Source: Stagonosporopsis chrysanthemi (Eukaryota; Ascomycota; Dothideomycetes; Pleosporales; Didymellaceae). Taken from it: 64,000 nucleotides of DNA. The notes beneath the pieces are model-generated. The model saw only the letters and a program-made list of their open reading frames with translations, made no database searches and was not told the origin of the DNA. The DNA is taken from positions 113,342 through 177,341 of the forward strand of contig JAFISE010000062.1 of NCBI GenBank assembly GCA_022560025.1, in the 5' to 3' direction. This document shows, one piece after another, positions 1 to 9,691 of the stretch; position 1 is the first letter of the stretch, and each line of letters opens with the position of its first letter. Position numbers and translations under genes: made by a program.

Positions 1-283
1 ACTCTTTTACGACTAGACTGCGCAATCACGCAGACTCACCGATGCGCCAAACAAAGGAATCTGGACGTCGAATAATTTGTTTCTCGTGCGGGTGCAACCA
101 GCAGCAACCGCCGATCGCTTTGCAGACCCCGCAGCCAATTGCGCTGGGAATCCCCGACTGAAAAACGCCTCAATGATGAAAGCGCTGTCGTCAATGATGG
201 TGGAGTAGGTGTTGGCGTAGCACCGTGTCGCGGGCTCTATGTACCTTCTAATCTGCAGACTCCGCATACTTCATCAAAGCACT

Positions 284-355
284 GGCCGGTTGGCGCAATG
301 GTAGCGCGCAGCCCTCCTAAGGCTGAGGCTGTGGGTTCGAGTCCCACATCGGTCG
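284..355 (+). tRNA. tRNA-Arg (anticodon CCT)
   Basis: A complete cloverleaf can be folded by eye. The 7-bp acceptor stem GGCCGGT pairs with ATCGGTC (with G-U pairs), followed by discriminator G. The anticodon stem CAGCC/GGCTG encloses the loop CTCCTAA, giving anticodon CCT, which reads the AGG arginine codon. The T arm is GTGGG TTCGAGT CCCAC. There is no intron. A run of T starting three bases after the 3' end fits a Pol III terminator. The CCA end is not encoded, as expected for a nuclear tRNA. Confidence 0.93.
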
Positions 356-356
356 C

Positions 357-363
357 TTTCTTT
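357..363 (+). terminator. Pol III T-tract terminator of tRNA-Arg
   Basis: A T-rich run (TTTCTTTTT) follows the mature tRNA end directly. This is the expected Pol III termination signal. Confidence 0.7.
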
Positions 364-426
364 TTCATGTTATTTTTGCTTGGGTTGGGTCCCGGAGGTG
401 TGAAATCTTGGAATTCAAAACTGGGT

Positions 427-444
427 CACGTGATGCATCACGTG
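427..444. promoter_or_regulatory. 18-bp perfect palindrome with two CACGTG E-boxes
   Basis: CACGTGATGCATCACGTG is identical to its reverse complement. It holds two CACGTG E-box cores separated by 6 bp (ATGCAT), about 70 bp downstream of the tRNA gene. CACGTG is the core site of fungal bHLH factors such as Cbf1-type proteins. That this site is bound is an inference. Confidence 0.45.
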
Positions 445-1738
445 CCATTTAGAAAACTCCAGAGTACGCCTACTTCGGCAGTACAGCCACCCGCTCAACC
501 AACCCACAGTACTACTGCTTGCCGCTCCTATTGCCGTCGCTTTCATTGCTGTCGCTGTAGCCGCTGCCGTTGCTGGGCCTGTTGCCGATCTTGCTGAACA
601 ATTTGTTACTGTTGTTGAACCTCTTGCTGCTATTGTTACTCCTGGCACTGTCGAGCCTTTACCTGCTGTTTTCAGTCGACGTAGAGGGGATCGATTGGAC
701 ATGTGACGCTGTTAGCAGTTGGTAGGATTAGCTCCTTCCTCTTGGCCTCTTTCCGGCCTTGGGACGCTCTGCCTGGTTGCGATTACGTCGCTGCTTTTAG
801 GAGCCGCTCTTATTGTGCTTAAGCAAATCTACGAACAGGCTTCTCATTGTCACTATTCAGTCTGCGCCCATCTACCTGCTGCTGCTCCTGGTTCTGACGC
901 TACTAGCTAGGCGCATAATGGTTGAGGCGCTGGCGTTCACAAGGCTCTTCGTCTGGCAACTTGCCATAAACCAGCGGTCAAGATCTATCGCGAGACCTCG
1001 CACGTCTCTCCATGCGCCGAGCAACCTGCCTCAGCGCAAGCGCCCGCTCAATCAACACGTGCTTTCTGAGATCAAACTCCCTCTGCGTATGCAAGCCTTG
1101 TGCCTCACTCCTCCCAAGATGCGTCTCCCTGCCGCTAGCCGCAAGGTCATGACCACCAACAGACGCTGTGCTCGCGGGCATCGACTCACTCCCCTGCTCA
1201 AAGCGCTGTAGGTCTTTGCTCTCGTAATCTTGGCTGCTGTTGGAAGACATTGAAGACGGTGTGTGCATCAACGTAGGAAAATGAAATGCGAATGTACGGC
1301 TGTTGGACCTGTATGTAGGTTCCGCCAAAAATCCATGAATCGCTGAGAATTCGTGGCATGAAGTGCGTTTGTGAATATCGTTGTTGTGCGAGCCATGCGA
1401 ACAAGTGACCTCTGGAGTGCTGTGATTGTATGTTGTATGCATCGCTAGTGCACCGTTTGAACAGCAGTAACTGGCCGGCAACTCAAGTCAAAGCTATGCT
1501 GTGCCACGCCCTGGAATCAAGTGAATAGACATCCTGGCTTTCACTCTACACTCTGCATCTATACGCGAGGTCTGGAAGCGCAAGCGCTGTGTATATCATG
1601 GGTCCTTTGCACTCGCTCTCCCGAACTACGAGTTCAACCTCCACAAACGTACCGTGAATTCAAGTACGAGAACTTTACCACTTAGCGTAGTACGCGACAT
1701 CGGCAATTCCACCCATTACCTGCCTCTGGGACCCGATC

Positions 1739-2005
1739 ATGAATCAAGAAACCAACTACATTTGGACGAAAAGCCAAGATCTGCCCGTGTCGAGCTCAAG
1801 TGCATCCGCATTTCTAGTCTTCATGCTTAATGGCGGTGGTGGGTACCTCGACCCTGGGGTGACAGAGCACGTGGAAGCGACCAGAGACGCACTTGCGAGT
1901 ATAAGTGTAAGCTGGGAAGAGTTCTTAGAGGCGCTGAAAGATGGAAGATGGGAGGACCCGCAGAGACAGAGGGGTGTAAAGGAGCAAGGAGTTGCACGAA
2001 AGTAG
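1739..2005 (+). CDS. Possible small hypothetical protein (88 aa)
   Basis: An ATG-started ORF of 88 codons that I do not recognise. The N-terminal half is Ser-rich with a short hydrophobic stretch. The C-terminal half is charged and helical-looking (WEEFLEALKDGRWEDPQRQ). It lies tail to tail with the membrane protein gene ending at 2151. The length is within what chance can give, so it may not be a gene; no splice partner was found. Confidence 0.28.
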   Translation: MNQETNYIWTKSQDLPVSSSSASAFLVFMLNGGGGYLDPGVTEHVEATRDALASISVSWEEFLEALKDGRWEDPQRQRGVKEQGVARK

Positions 2006-2150
2006 CTATTATATACGAAATAGCCGAGAAAGCAATTGTTTGACACCGCGGAACGCCTTAGAGTCCTTGCCATTCGCTCTGTTCGCTCGAAACGCCTTGC
2101 CGTCATTCTTTTACCTCGGGAAAAAAGGAATATAGGGAGTATCTACGTGT

Positions 2151-3460
2151 CTACTGGTGGATCTGGCTCACGTGCCCGTTGCCTTGAGGACCATCCCACT
2201 CGCTCTCGTTGTCACTGCCGACATCTGTCCAGGAGTTAGGCGTCATCACACCGGTCCTGTCTCCAAGTTCGAAGTCGCTGTACCCGGCATCCGTGAAACC
2301 ACTCTCAGAGAACACCTCCGACCTCGCATCCTGGTCGGCATCATTCTGCATGCTCAGTACCGCAACGTCGTCCGCGTGACTGGGAACAATGGATGCACTT
2401 GTCGTGCCTGAGCGTTCAGAGCGTGGCGTGAGCGTACCGGCGGACATTTCCTCAAAGTCCTCGTCACCATTGTTTGAGGAAGTGAATGAGTAGAAAGATT
2501 GGGCACCTTGTTCGGTCTCGGATGCTTGCAGTGGCGCGGGTGATGGGAGACGTGTCTCAGGGTGCAGGTAGACTGATTGGGGTTCAGAAGTCAAGTCGAT
2601 AAGAGGCGCCGAGAAGGAAGGCTCAACGGGAGCCTCGATTGGTGGTGTCTCGGCTTCGACGGTGGCGGAGCGCGAGTGGACAGTGGGCTCCTCGTAGATG
2701 AACGGTTTGGGAGAGGGAGCCTCGTCATCGTCGCCGCTGACGTCAAAGAGGATATTCTCGTCTGTGAAGGGGTTTGTCATAGCCGCGGCGGCGGCTGTCC
2801 CAGCAGCAAAGCCCGTTACACCCCGCTTCCTCAGTCCAGCCTCTGTATTGTCGGTGCCGGTTGCTGATGCGCCCTGTCTGAGCATGCCGTCACTGCCCAC
2901 GAGCTCATCGAAACTCTTCGACCTGTTGACGCGTGACCGTCTTTCCGCTAAAGCAGCATCCTCAGCGCCAATCCTGGCTAGCTCATCGAGGTCAACTGCT
3001 ATGCCTTCCTCGCGAGCGTGCCTGATCAATTCATTGCGATTCCTCCTTATCAGATCCTCTCGTCTTCTCTTCCTCTCCTCAAAATCGTCAGAAGACTCGC
3101 TTTGCCGGCGTGGCTGAATGTCTTCGCCCAGGGAGTGCAAGGCTACGGCAATCTTGCGGCGAGATTGGTCGACCCATTGTCGAACCTGTGGGTTCTCGTA
3201 TATTGCGATCCCAGCCGCGACTAAGACAGACGCCGCGATAATAAGGCCTGTAGCATAGGGGTTGTTAGTCCAGTGCGGCGAGGTTTGACAGTTGGGGGCT
3301 GAGAGCTGGGTGGAGCGGAGCCTGCGAGCAGGTTGGCAAGATTTCTGAGACGGATTGAAGGAGATGATATACATGTTGGGAACAAAAGAGGCTACACAAC
3401 AGGAACATGCATTAGTGGAGATGAGAGCTCGTACTCACCCTTCGCAAGTGGCGCAGGCAT
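2151..3460 (-). CDS. Single-pass membrane protein with disordered acidic tail (conserved fungal hypothetical)
   Basis: Two-exon model: a 22-nt first exon 3460-3439, an intron 3438-3248 (GTGAGT...CTACAG, 191 nt), and the main exon 3247-2151, giving 372 aa. The spliced N-terminus MPAPLAKG runs straight into the hydrophobic segment LIIAASVLVAAGIAIY (about residues 9-24), a signal anchor. Next come a basic amphipathic region (WVDQSRRKIAVALHSLGE), a charged coiled-coil-like stretch (about residues 60-120), and a long acidic Ser/Thr/Pro-rich tail ending near SEWDGPQG. I recall similar N-termini in other fungal hypothetical proteins but cannot assign a function. An unspliced in-frame ATG at 3374 would give a longer, less plausible N-terminus (407 aa); an alternative acceptor near 3390 would also keep frame. 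Confidence 0.72.
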
Positions 3461-4097
3461 GATGTACCGAGGGACGGTTTCCTCTCTGGTATGGTTCAAG
3501 TTTAGACGGTCTCTAAATACAACCAAGCATAGATTTTGTAGGGTTTGAGGAACGTAGCAGTTGTTGCAGCCTAGAGGCGTGCGTAGAAGAAAGGAAGCTT
3601 GAGCGTTCGGTCGAGTTGTCGTAATCCGGGCAGCCGCCACCCGCACAGCCCCAGGTGCAAGGATGCTCGCGGCTTTGGCGGGGCTGAGTGGGGCGCGTTA
3701 GCGCCCGCTTGCCAGAAACATCGTCTCGACATAATTATCGAATCATCATCACGGGATTTTCTGTACCTGGCCAATTTGTCACGTTGCTGTACCTACCGGA
3801 CCATTGATGTCCTAGAGGGTATACAAATAATGACTGTGAAAAGGCTGTGCGGGAGGGTTTCGAGGTAGATGGGAGCTAGAACAAGTTGTACAACACCGAC
3901 ACAAGGCGGACTGCGCATTCATCCGTCCCTCTAATGATCATTTGCCAGTGAGTACCGAAAGCCTACGTAGCTACACTGGACGTACTTTTGAGGGAAGCCA
4001 GAAGGAAATACCTTAAGGACAACAAGATGGTATTTCTCTTGTAATACGTCGGCCATGCTGTTGAAACAGCTCATTGAATTGAAGTGGATAGGAACGC
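3461..4097. other. Intergenic: 5' region of the membrane protein and 3' flank of qutE
   Basis: Holds only short out-of-context ORFs. It contains the promoter of the minus-strand gene starting at 3460 and the 3' flank of qutE. No RNA gene or repeat is seen. Confidence 0.6.
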
Positions 4098-4550
4098 CTA
4101 TGCCTTCTCTTTTGGCTTAATGTGTCTTGATGCGTATTCGATGGCGGCCTCGTAGCCGTAAATTCCCAACCCACAGATCACCGCAACAGCCTTATCACTC
4201 AGGTAGCTGTGATGGCGGAATGCTTCTCGTGCGTGGACGTTGCTGATATGAACTTCGATGAAGGGAATATCTACACCTAGCAGAGCATCTCTGATTGCGA
4301 CGCTTGTATGTGTGAAAGCGCCTGGATTGATGATGATAGCGTCCACTTTCCCTCGCGCTTCATGAATGCGGTCCAGTATAACACCCTCATGATTCGATTG
4401 AAGGTGTGCAAATGTGATGGATTTGTCGGTGCATTGCTTTTCGGCTGCCTCGACGACTTGAGGAAGTGTAGTAGATCCATATGTAGCGGGCTCACGTGTT
4501 CCCAAAAGATTCAGGTTGGGTCCGTTGATAAGCAGGATTGATTTGGCCAT
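4098..4550 (-). CDS. qutE: Catabolic 3-dehydroquinate dehydratase, type II
   Basis: A protein of 150 aa, the usual size of fungal type II dehydroquinases. It dehydrates 3-dehydroquinate to 3-dehydroshikimate in quinate breakdown and acts in the cytosol as a dodecamer (family knowledge). The family hallmarks are all present: NGPNLNLLGTREPATYG with catalytic Arg19 and Tyr24, NPGAFTHTS with Asn75 and His81, and EVHISN with catalytic His101. The start was chosen at MAKSILL; the ORF stays open 39 codons upstream but that part is unlike the family. The gene has no intron. It is divergent from qutG over a 506-bp shared promoter and close to qutC, which uses its product. It corresponds to Aspergillus qutE and Neurospora qa-2. 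Confidence 0.95.
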   Translation of the reverse strand: MAKSILLINGPNLNLLGTREPATYGSTTLPQVVEAAEKQCTDKSITFAHLQSNHEGVILDRIHEARGKVDAIIINPGAFTHTSVAIRDALLGVDIPFIEVHISNVHAREAFRHHSYLSDKAVAVICGLGIYGYEAAIEYASRHIKPKEKA

Positions 4551-5056
4551 TGCGAAAGACAATTCTGATTGTAAAATTCGGTTGAATTTGTTGCGAGTCG
4601 CTGGTATCTGTGTGTTGGATGTTCGAACCACTGCGCGAACAAGTGATGTGATTCTGAAGGCGCGCAATGTGTCGGAAGAGTGCTAACCGCCGGAAGAGTT
4701 CTTTTCCCCGCACTGGCGAACTCTCTGGGCCTGGCCCCACGTATGGGAGAATCGTAAGGCCCGTACGGGTGAACTCAGCAGATGCATATCCTCCAGTAGC
4801 CGAGCTAATTTGTAGCAAGAGACGATGCATGTAATAGAGGCTATGTGTATGCGTGCGCAATAGAGCGATAAAACGCTTCTCGCGACTGAAAAGTCGTACC
4901 TGGTTCGAATTGAGCCACTTTAACTCCTGATCATATCTCCGCCGCTAAGTGGCGGATTGAAACGGCATCTGCAACCGAGTCATCGACGCACTCCACCGAT
5001 ATGGAGTCATCATCAAGCCTCTGTCATCACTTTTCACATCACTCCACCACTTCATA
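4551..5056. promoter_or_regulatory. Divergent qutE/qutG promoter region
   Basis: 506 bp between the divergent start codons of qutE and qutG. It is the natural place for joint control of the two genes. I did not find a clear full-length copy of the known QutA/QA-1F palindrome (GGATAA...TTATCC) here. Confidence 0.5.
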
Positions 5057-6210
5057 ATGTCCGAAATCTCCAGTGAAGAGTTGGATGAGATACATGGGTT
5101 CGCTGTTGAGCTGGGCAAGCGGGCGGGGCAGATGTTAAAGGATGCTGCGCAGTTGAGAATGGACGGAAGCAGTAGGACCAAAGCTCAGGACGAGCACGTA
5201 CAGAAGATGAATGCGGTTGATCTAGTGACGGAGACAGATGAAGATGTTGAGGCTTTCATCAAGAATCAGATCACAAACAAATATCCCTCCCACAGGTAAG
5301 TCAAATTGCGGAATTCATCAAAATGCATTGTCTGATGCATTCCAGGTTTGTGGGCGAGGAATCATATTCGAAAGGATCAAGCCGCGACTATCTCATCGAT
5401 GAGAGCCCGACATGGTGTGTTGATCCACTGGATGGTACTGTCAACTACATCCACCTCTTCCCAATGTTCTGCGTCTCAATTGCCTTCATTTACAGGAGCA
5501 AGCCTCTCATTGGAGTAATCTATGCACCTTTCGTTAACCAGTTCTTCTCCTCTTGCGCTGGTCGCGGAGCCTTCCTGAATGAGACGCAACAACTGCCACT
5601 CATCCGCAACCCAATCGCACCGATGCCTGAGAATGCTCCAGCAGGTTGCGTGTTTTCATGCGAATGGGGTAAAGATCGAAGAGACATTCCGGACGGCAAC
5701 ATGCACCGCAAGATTGAAAGTTTTGTGAACATGGCAGCTGAGCTCGGCGGAAGATCAGGAAGAGGTGGTATGGTCCATGGGGTCAGAAGCTTGGGAAGTG
5801 CAACACTGGACCTGGCTTATGTTGCCATGGGGTCTTTTGATATCTGGTGGGAGGGAGGTTGTTGGGAGTGGTGAGTTTCCTATCAAACTTGTAGAATCAT
5901 CCACTGATAGTTCCTAGGGATGTCGCAGCAGGTGTTGCGATTCTGCTTGAAGCAGGGGGTCTGATGACAACGGCCAATCCACCACCTGACGAGGCAACAT
6001 GCCCAATACCAGACGTCAAACTGGGCAGTCGATTGTATCTCGCCATCCGGTAAGCTGAATTCCCAACTAGGCAAGATGGAGGTGCTGACTGACGTCCGCA
6101 GGCCGGCTGGACCTTCAGCTACGGAGACTGGACGTCAAAGTCAAGAGAGGACTGTGCGTGAAGTATGGCGTCGAGTGCGGAACCTAGACTACTCGCGTCC
6201 AGGCGCGTGA
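5057..6210 (+). CDS. qutG: Inositol-monophosphatase-like quinate pathway protein QutG
   Basis: Four exons: 5057-5295, 5346-5870, 5918-6049, 6102-6210, with introns of 50, 47 and 52 nt, giving 334 aa. It belongs to the inositol monophosphatase family: GEES supplies the metal-binding acidic pair, WCVDPLDGTVNYIH is signature 1, and WWEGGCWEWDVAAG matches signature 2, where the metal-binding Asp lies in WD-x-AAG and is split by intron 2. In Aspergillus and Neurospora this protein (qutG, qa-x) is encoded in the quinate cluster and is quinate-inducible, but its true substrate is not settled. Here it is divergent from qutE and upstream of qutC. All key residues look intact. A plain inositol monophosphatase is the alternative reading; the neighbours favour QutG. 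Confidence 0.92.
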
Positions 6211-6938
6211 TGTGGTCAACATCTACAGTAGCTCACGTGAGCTTTCCCAGAAGCTTGCTGGCCTTGCTGGCCTTGCGAGGAAGAGCTCTGAATAGGAATA
6301 TCTAGCAATACCCAGTACCAGTACTGCGCGATGATAGTCGATGGTGCAACAACTAGTACCGCGTGATTTCCAGTCTGCTATCCGGTGCATATTGGTTATC
6401 CGGTACTTACACTTCAGCCCTGGACAGCACACGGCCACCACCAATGTATGCGCCGAACAACGATGTTGTGTTTATCCGATCATACAAGTCGTATGCACTG
6501 TGTTTGCTTGGTCGTATATTCCGAAAGTCCCTAACCACTTACGGCGCGCCATCCTCGCCGAAGATAGACCGGCCGTTCAGTCCGCATGCGTGCAGCCGCG
6601 ATGCTATGCGTAAAGTCACATCCAGGTGGCGAATCATCGTCATGGCTCAGCGCGGCTACCCGTGGCTCCCTCGAGAGATCTTATCAACATGCAGACCAGG
6701 ATGATCTTAGAGACGTTTCACCAACTGTCGTCCGCGTAAACTCTAGAGCCGCTAACTTAAGTCCTACTAAGCTCCTGCCCGCCTCAAAAGCGTTAATTCA
6801 CTCCTCGTGCAGCGACGTACATACACTTTCGCCATCGATCATTTGCTGTTCCAAGTCCGTCTCCAGACCATACTTCAATCCTATTGCATTCGTTGCTCTC
6901 GTGTTACTACTGCTCTATACCCATTCACATCTACAACA
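6211..6938. promoter_or_regulatory. qutG-qutC intergenic region / qutC promoter
   Basis: 728 bp with no convincing gene. It holds the 14-bp CACGTG palindrome and two TTATCC hexamers (6396-6401 and 6472-6477), which match one half of the known QutA/QA-1F site. Six-base matches are weak evidence. Confidence 0.35.
6230..6243. promoter_or_regulatory. 14-bp palindrome with CACGTG core
   Basis: AGCTCACGTGAGCT is a perfect palindrome 20 bp after the qutG stop codon, inside the qutG-qutC intergenic region. Its core is an E-box. It could be a bHLH site upstream of qutC; binding is an inference. Confidence 0.35.
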
Positions 6939-8042
6939 ATGGTTTGCCGACCAGGCATCTCCACCATGTCGCTGGGTCGGTGCTACGCCGGCCACAGCTT
7001 CGAGCACAAGATGGCTATGGCCGCGAAACACGGCCTCGAGGGCATTGAGCTATTCTACGAAGACCTTTGCGACCTTGCACAATCCAAATCTGAGTCCGAC
7101 CTTCTCACGGCAGCCGCCTACGCACGCGATCTGTGCAGTTCACTGGGGTTGGATATCATCTGCCTGCAACCCTTTATGCACTACGAGGGCCTCCTAGACC
7201 GACAAAAGCACGATGAGAGAATAGAAGAGATGAAGGTTTGGATGAAGCTGGCACACGTTCTAGGCACCGACATCATCCAAGTTCCTTCGTCCTTCCTTCC
7301 CAAATCCGAAATCTCATCCGACCTCGACCTTATCGTCTCCGATCTCCAACAGATAGCAGACATGGGTCTGCAACAAACACCAGTCATCCGCTTTGCCTAC
7401 GAAAGCTTATGCTGGGGCACATACTGCGACAAGTGGGAGCGTTGCTGGGAGACAGTGCAGCGCGTTGACCGACCAAACTTCGGTATCTGCCTTGATAGCT
7501 TCAACATCCTCGGCAGGATATATGCCGACCCTACATCAGAGACCGGATGCAATGAGAATGCAGAGCAGATTGTTGCTGAGTCGATAGAGAGGCTCATCGA
7601 GCGAATCAAGCCACATCGCGAGAAGATCTTCTTCATTCAGATTGTCGACGCTGAAAGGCTTGATGAGCCTCTGAAGCCTGGCCACTCATTCTACAATGCT
7701 GAGCAGCCGAGTCGCATGAGCTGGAGTAGGAACTGCAGACTCTTCTACGGCGAGACAGCATACGGCGCCTATTTGCCCGTCAAAGACGTTGCACACGCCA
7801 TCATCAACGAGATCGGCTATGACGGCTGGGTCAGCTTTGAGTTGTTCAACCGCGCCATGGAGAGGAAAGACCATGGTGTCGTCGAAGAACTGGCTTCGCG
7901 GTGTGCAATCGGCTGGGAGAAGATGGTTGTCGACCTCGAGCTTGAGACTGCACCGCGCGCACTGATCAAGACCGAGAGCAACGGGAGGCTCGAGACGAGA
8001 AAGGACAGCACACGGACAAGTTTCGAGAACGCAAGGCTTTGA
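6939..8042 (+). CDS. qutC: 3-dehydroshikimate dehydratase
   Basis: A 367-aa protein without introns, of the fungal QutC/Qa-4 type (sugar-phosphate-isomerase-like TIM barrel, xylose isomerase superfamily). It turns 3-dehydroshikimate into protocatechuate, the branch point from quinate breakdown into the beta-ketoadipate pathway. Recognisable segments are ISTMSLGRCYAGH at the N-terminus, HGLEGIELFYEDL, LQPFMHYEGL, FAYESLCWGTYCD, NFGICLDSFN and YDGWVSFELFNR near the C-terminus, the last with family metal-ligand Glu. The start was chosen at MVCRPGIS (6939): the ORF stays open upstream, but that part looks like 5' UTR and family members begin close to this Met. It ends 123 bp from the convergent SDR gene. 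Confidence 0.93.
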   Translation: MVCRPGISTMSLGRCYAGHSFEHKMAMAAKHGLEGIELFYEDLCDLAQSKSESDLLTAAAYARDLCSSLGLDIICLQPFMHYEGLLDRQKHDERIEEMKVWMKLAHVLGTDIIQVPSSFLPKSEISSDLDLIVSDLQQIADMGLQQTPVIRFAYESLCWGTYCDKWERCWETVQRVDRPNFGICLDSFNILGRIYADPTSETGCNENAEQIVAESIERLIERIKPHREKIFFIQIVDAERLDEPLKPGHSFYNAEQPSRMSWSRNCRLFYGETAYGAYLPVKDVAHAIINEIGYDGWVSFELFNRAMERKDHGVVEELASRCAIGWEKMVVDLELETAPRALIKTESNGRLETRKDSTRTSFENARL

Positions 8043-8165
8043 AGTGGTTTGACAGCATTCTTAGGCGTTTTCTGGGAGCATAGTATACCATTTATCAATG
8101 CAAGCATAGCGATCCGCTTCCAATCAACTCTTCTCACCTTCCTGCTGCCATCCACTGCTCACTGC

Positions 8166-9029
8166 TCACATACTGCTATATCCCCCATCAACCGGTAACC
8201 CCACACCCGTAATCCAACTCGCCTCCTCACTCGCCAAAAACACCGCCGCGCGGGCAATATCCTCCGGCGTACCCAGGCCCCTAAACGGATGCATGCCTTC
8301 GACGCGCCTCGTGGTCTCCTGATCCTCCCAAAGCGGCGCCGTAAAAGCCGTCTGCGTGTACCCAGGGCACAGCGCGTTGACGTGAATCCTTTGAGGCGCA
8401 CAATCCCACGCCGCGGCTTTGGTGAGCCCCATGACAGCATGCTTACTCGTGATATAGCCGCTGCAGCCCGGGCCGCCGCCGAGACCAAATACAGATGCGA
8501 GGTTGATGATCCAGCCGCGGTCGCCGTTGGGGCCGGGCTGCTGGTCCTTCATTGCAGCTGTGGCGTACTTAACGCCCAAGAATACGCCCTTCACATTGAC
8601 ATCTACGGTCTTGTCAAATGCATCGACATCGTAGTCCCATACTGGGCGTCCGCCGTGCGAGGTCCCGGTTTCGACTGCGATGCCAGCGTTATTGACCATG
8701 ATATCTAGCCGGCCGTAATTCTGCACTGCGGTCTGGACTAGGGCTTCGACATCCTCAGCTTGGGTGGTGTTGCATTTTACGAAGATGGCGGTGCCGCCTG
8801 CTGATGTGATGGCGGAGACGGTGCAGGGCTGTGAGGAATCGGCATCGCCTGAGGGACCTGGAATGCGTGCTTCTTCGCGCAGATCAGAGCAAATTATCGT
8901 TGCGCCATGCGAGGCGAAGGCTAGAGCTATGGCGCGGCCTATCCCCGAGGAAGACCCTGTTATTACGGCAATTTTGTTTGCGAGGCGGCCAGACATGTTT
9001 GTGGTCGGAAGGAGAGGTTCGATCTGCAT
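8166..9029 (-). CDS. Short-chain dehydrogenase/reductase (SDR)
   Basis: A 287-aa classical SDR. The Rossmann motif TGSSSGIGRA lies near residue 25, NNAG about residue 115, a catalytic Ser in NLASVF, and the catalytic pair YITSK (Y-x3-K) near residue 195, followed by CPGYTQT and the C-terminal ITGVGLPVDGGYSSM typical of 3-oxoacyl reductase-like SDRs. The cofactor cannot be told with certainty; an Asp at the end of strand 2 (CSDLREE) suggests NAD(H). A second in-frame ATG at 8996 (MSGRLANK) is an equally likely start. It is tail to tail with qutC and could serve the quinate pathway, for example in place of QutB, but that is an inference from position. The coding strand is C-rich at its 5' end and G-rich at its 3' end. 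Confidence 0.85.
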   Translation of the reverse strand: MQIEPLLPTTNMSGRLANKIAVITGSSSGIGRAIALAFASHGATIICSDLREEARIPGPSGDADSSQPCTVSAITSAGGTAIFVKCNTTQAEDVEALVQTAVQNYGRLDIMVNNAGIAVETGTSHGGRPVWDYDVDAFDKTVDVNVKGVFLGVKYATAAMKDQQPGPNGDRGWIINLASVFGLGGGPGCSGYITSKHAVMGLTKAAAWDCAPQRIHVNALCPGYTQTAFTAPLWEDQETTRRVEGMHPFRGLGTPEDIARAAVFLASEEASWITGVGLPVDGGYSSM

Positions 9030-9691
9030 TTCACGAAGATGGACGTGTCACGGAGCGGATTTCGTACTTTGACAAGTTGATGCGTGCTGTACGTTGGAAA
9101 CAGATGGTTCTCTGCATTTCTAAGATTAGCCAGGTTGACATTTATACCGAACATCCTCATGTGACGTTGTGAGGAAGTGCCGGCTAAAGTGAGGGGTTGA
9201 TGCGGGGATGTTCTCGGTCTTCGAGTAAGTAAGCTTCACAAAGCGGAAGATAGGCTGTTCGATAAAAGAAGGTTTCGAAATCAAATTCGCTGTCTGCGAG
9301 ATGCAACGGGTGTGCCGGGCGATCGGCAACATGCACGTGGTGTCCCTGCATGGTCAGTAGCACAAGTTACAGCACAAATTACACGTGAAAACCTGATCTT
9401 CGAAGGAATATGTGATTATTCTTTCGTCGAGTACCTATCTGTTGACATCTTTTAGGTCCACCACTCAGCATCTACTGCTAGGCCGAGGAAGGATACGCAC
9501 CAATCGCGCAGGTACCCGTCCCATCCTACATACCCACACATAGCCACTTCCACTCCTGAACGCCATATATGCAGTCAAATGGCAATCATAGACTGCCAAT
9601 CGTGAAAGAAGAGAGATTCCATGAATCATGATCAAAACGACGCACTCGATGCCGGATAGCCAGCAGAAGAATGTCAGCCAACACTGCCTGC
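9030..9691. other. Intergenic: SDR promoter and cullin 3' flank
   Basis: 662 bp without a supported gene or repeat. Confidence 0.55.

Larger units (their letters stand above)
356..1738. other. No secure gene; two weak coding-like frames
   Basis: No reliable gene is seen between the tRNA and the small ORF at 1739. On the plus strand, about 450-705 reads open as an Ala/Val-rich hydrophobic segment ending in SRRRGDRLDM, but it has no ATG and opens just after a stop. On the minus strand an ORF from an ATG at 1250 to a stop at 978 (90 aa) has a basic end (RRMERRARSRDRS) and could be a small hypothetical gene or an exon. Both may be remnants of a decayed gene. Confidence 0.3.
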
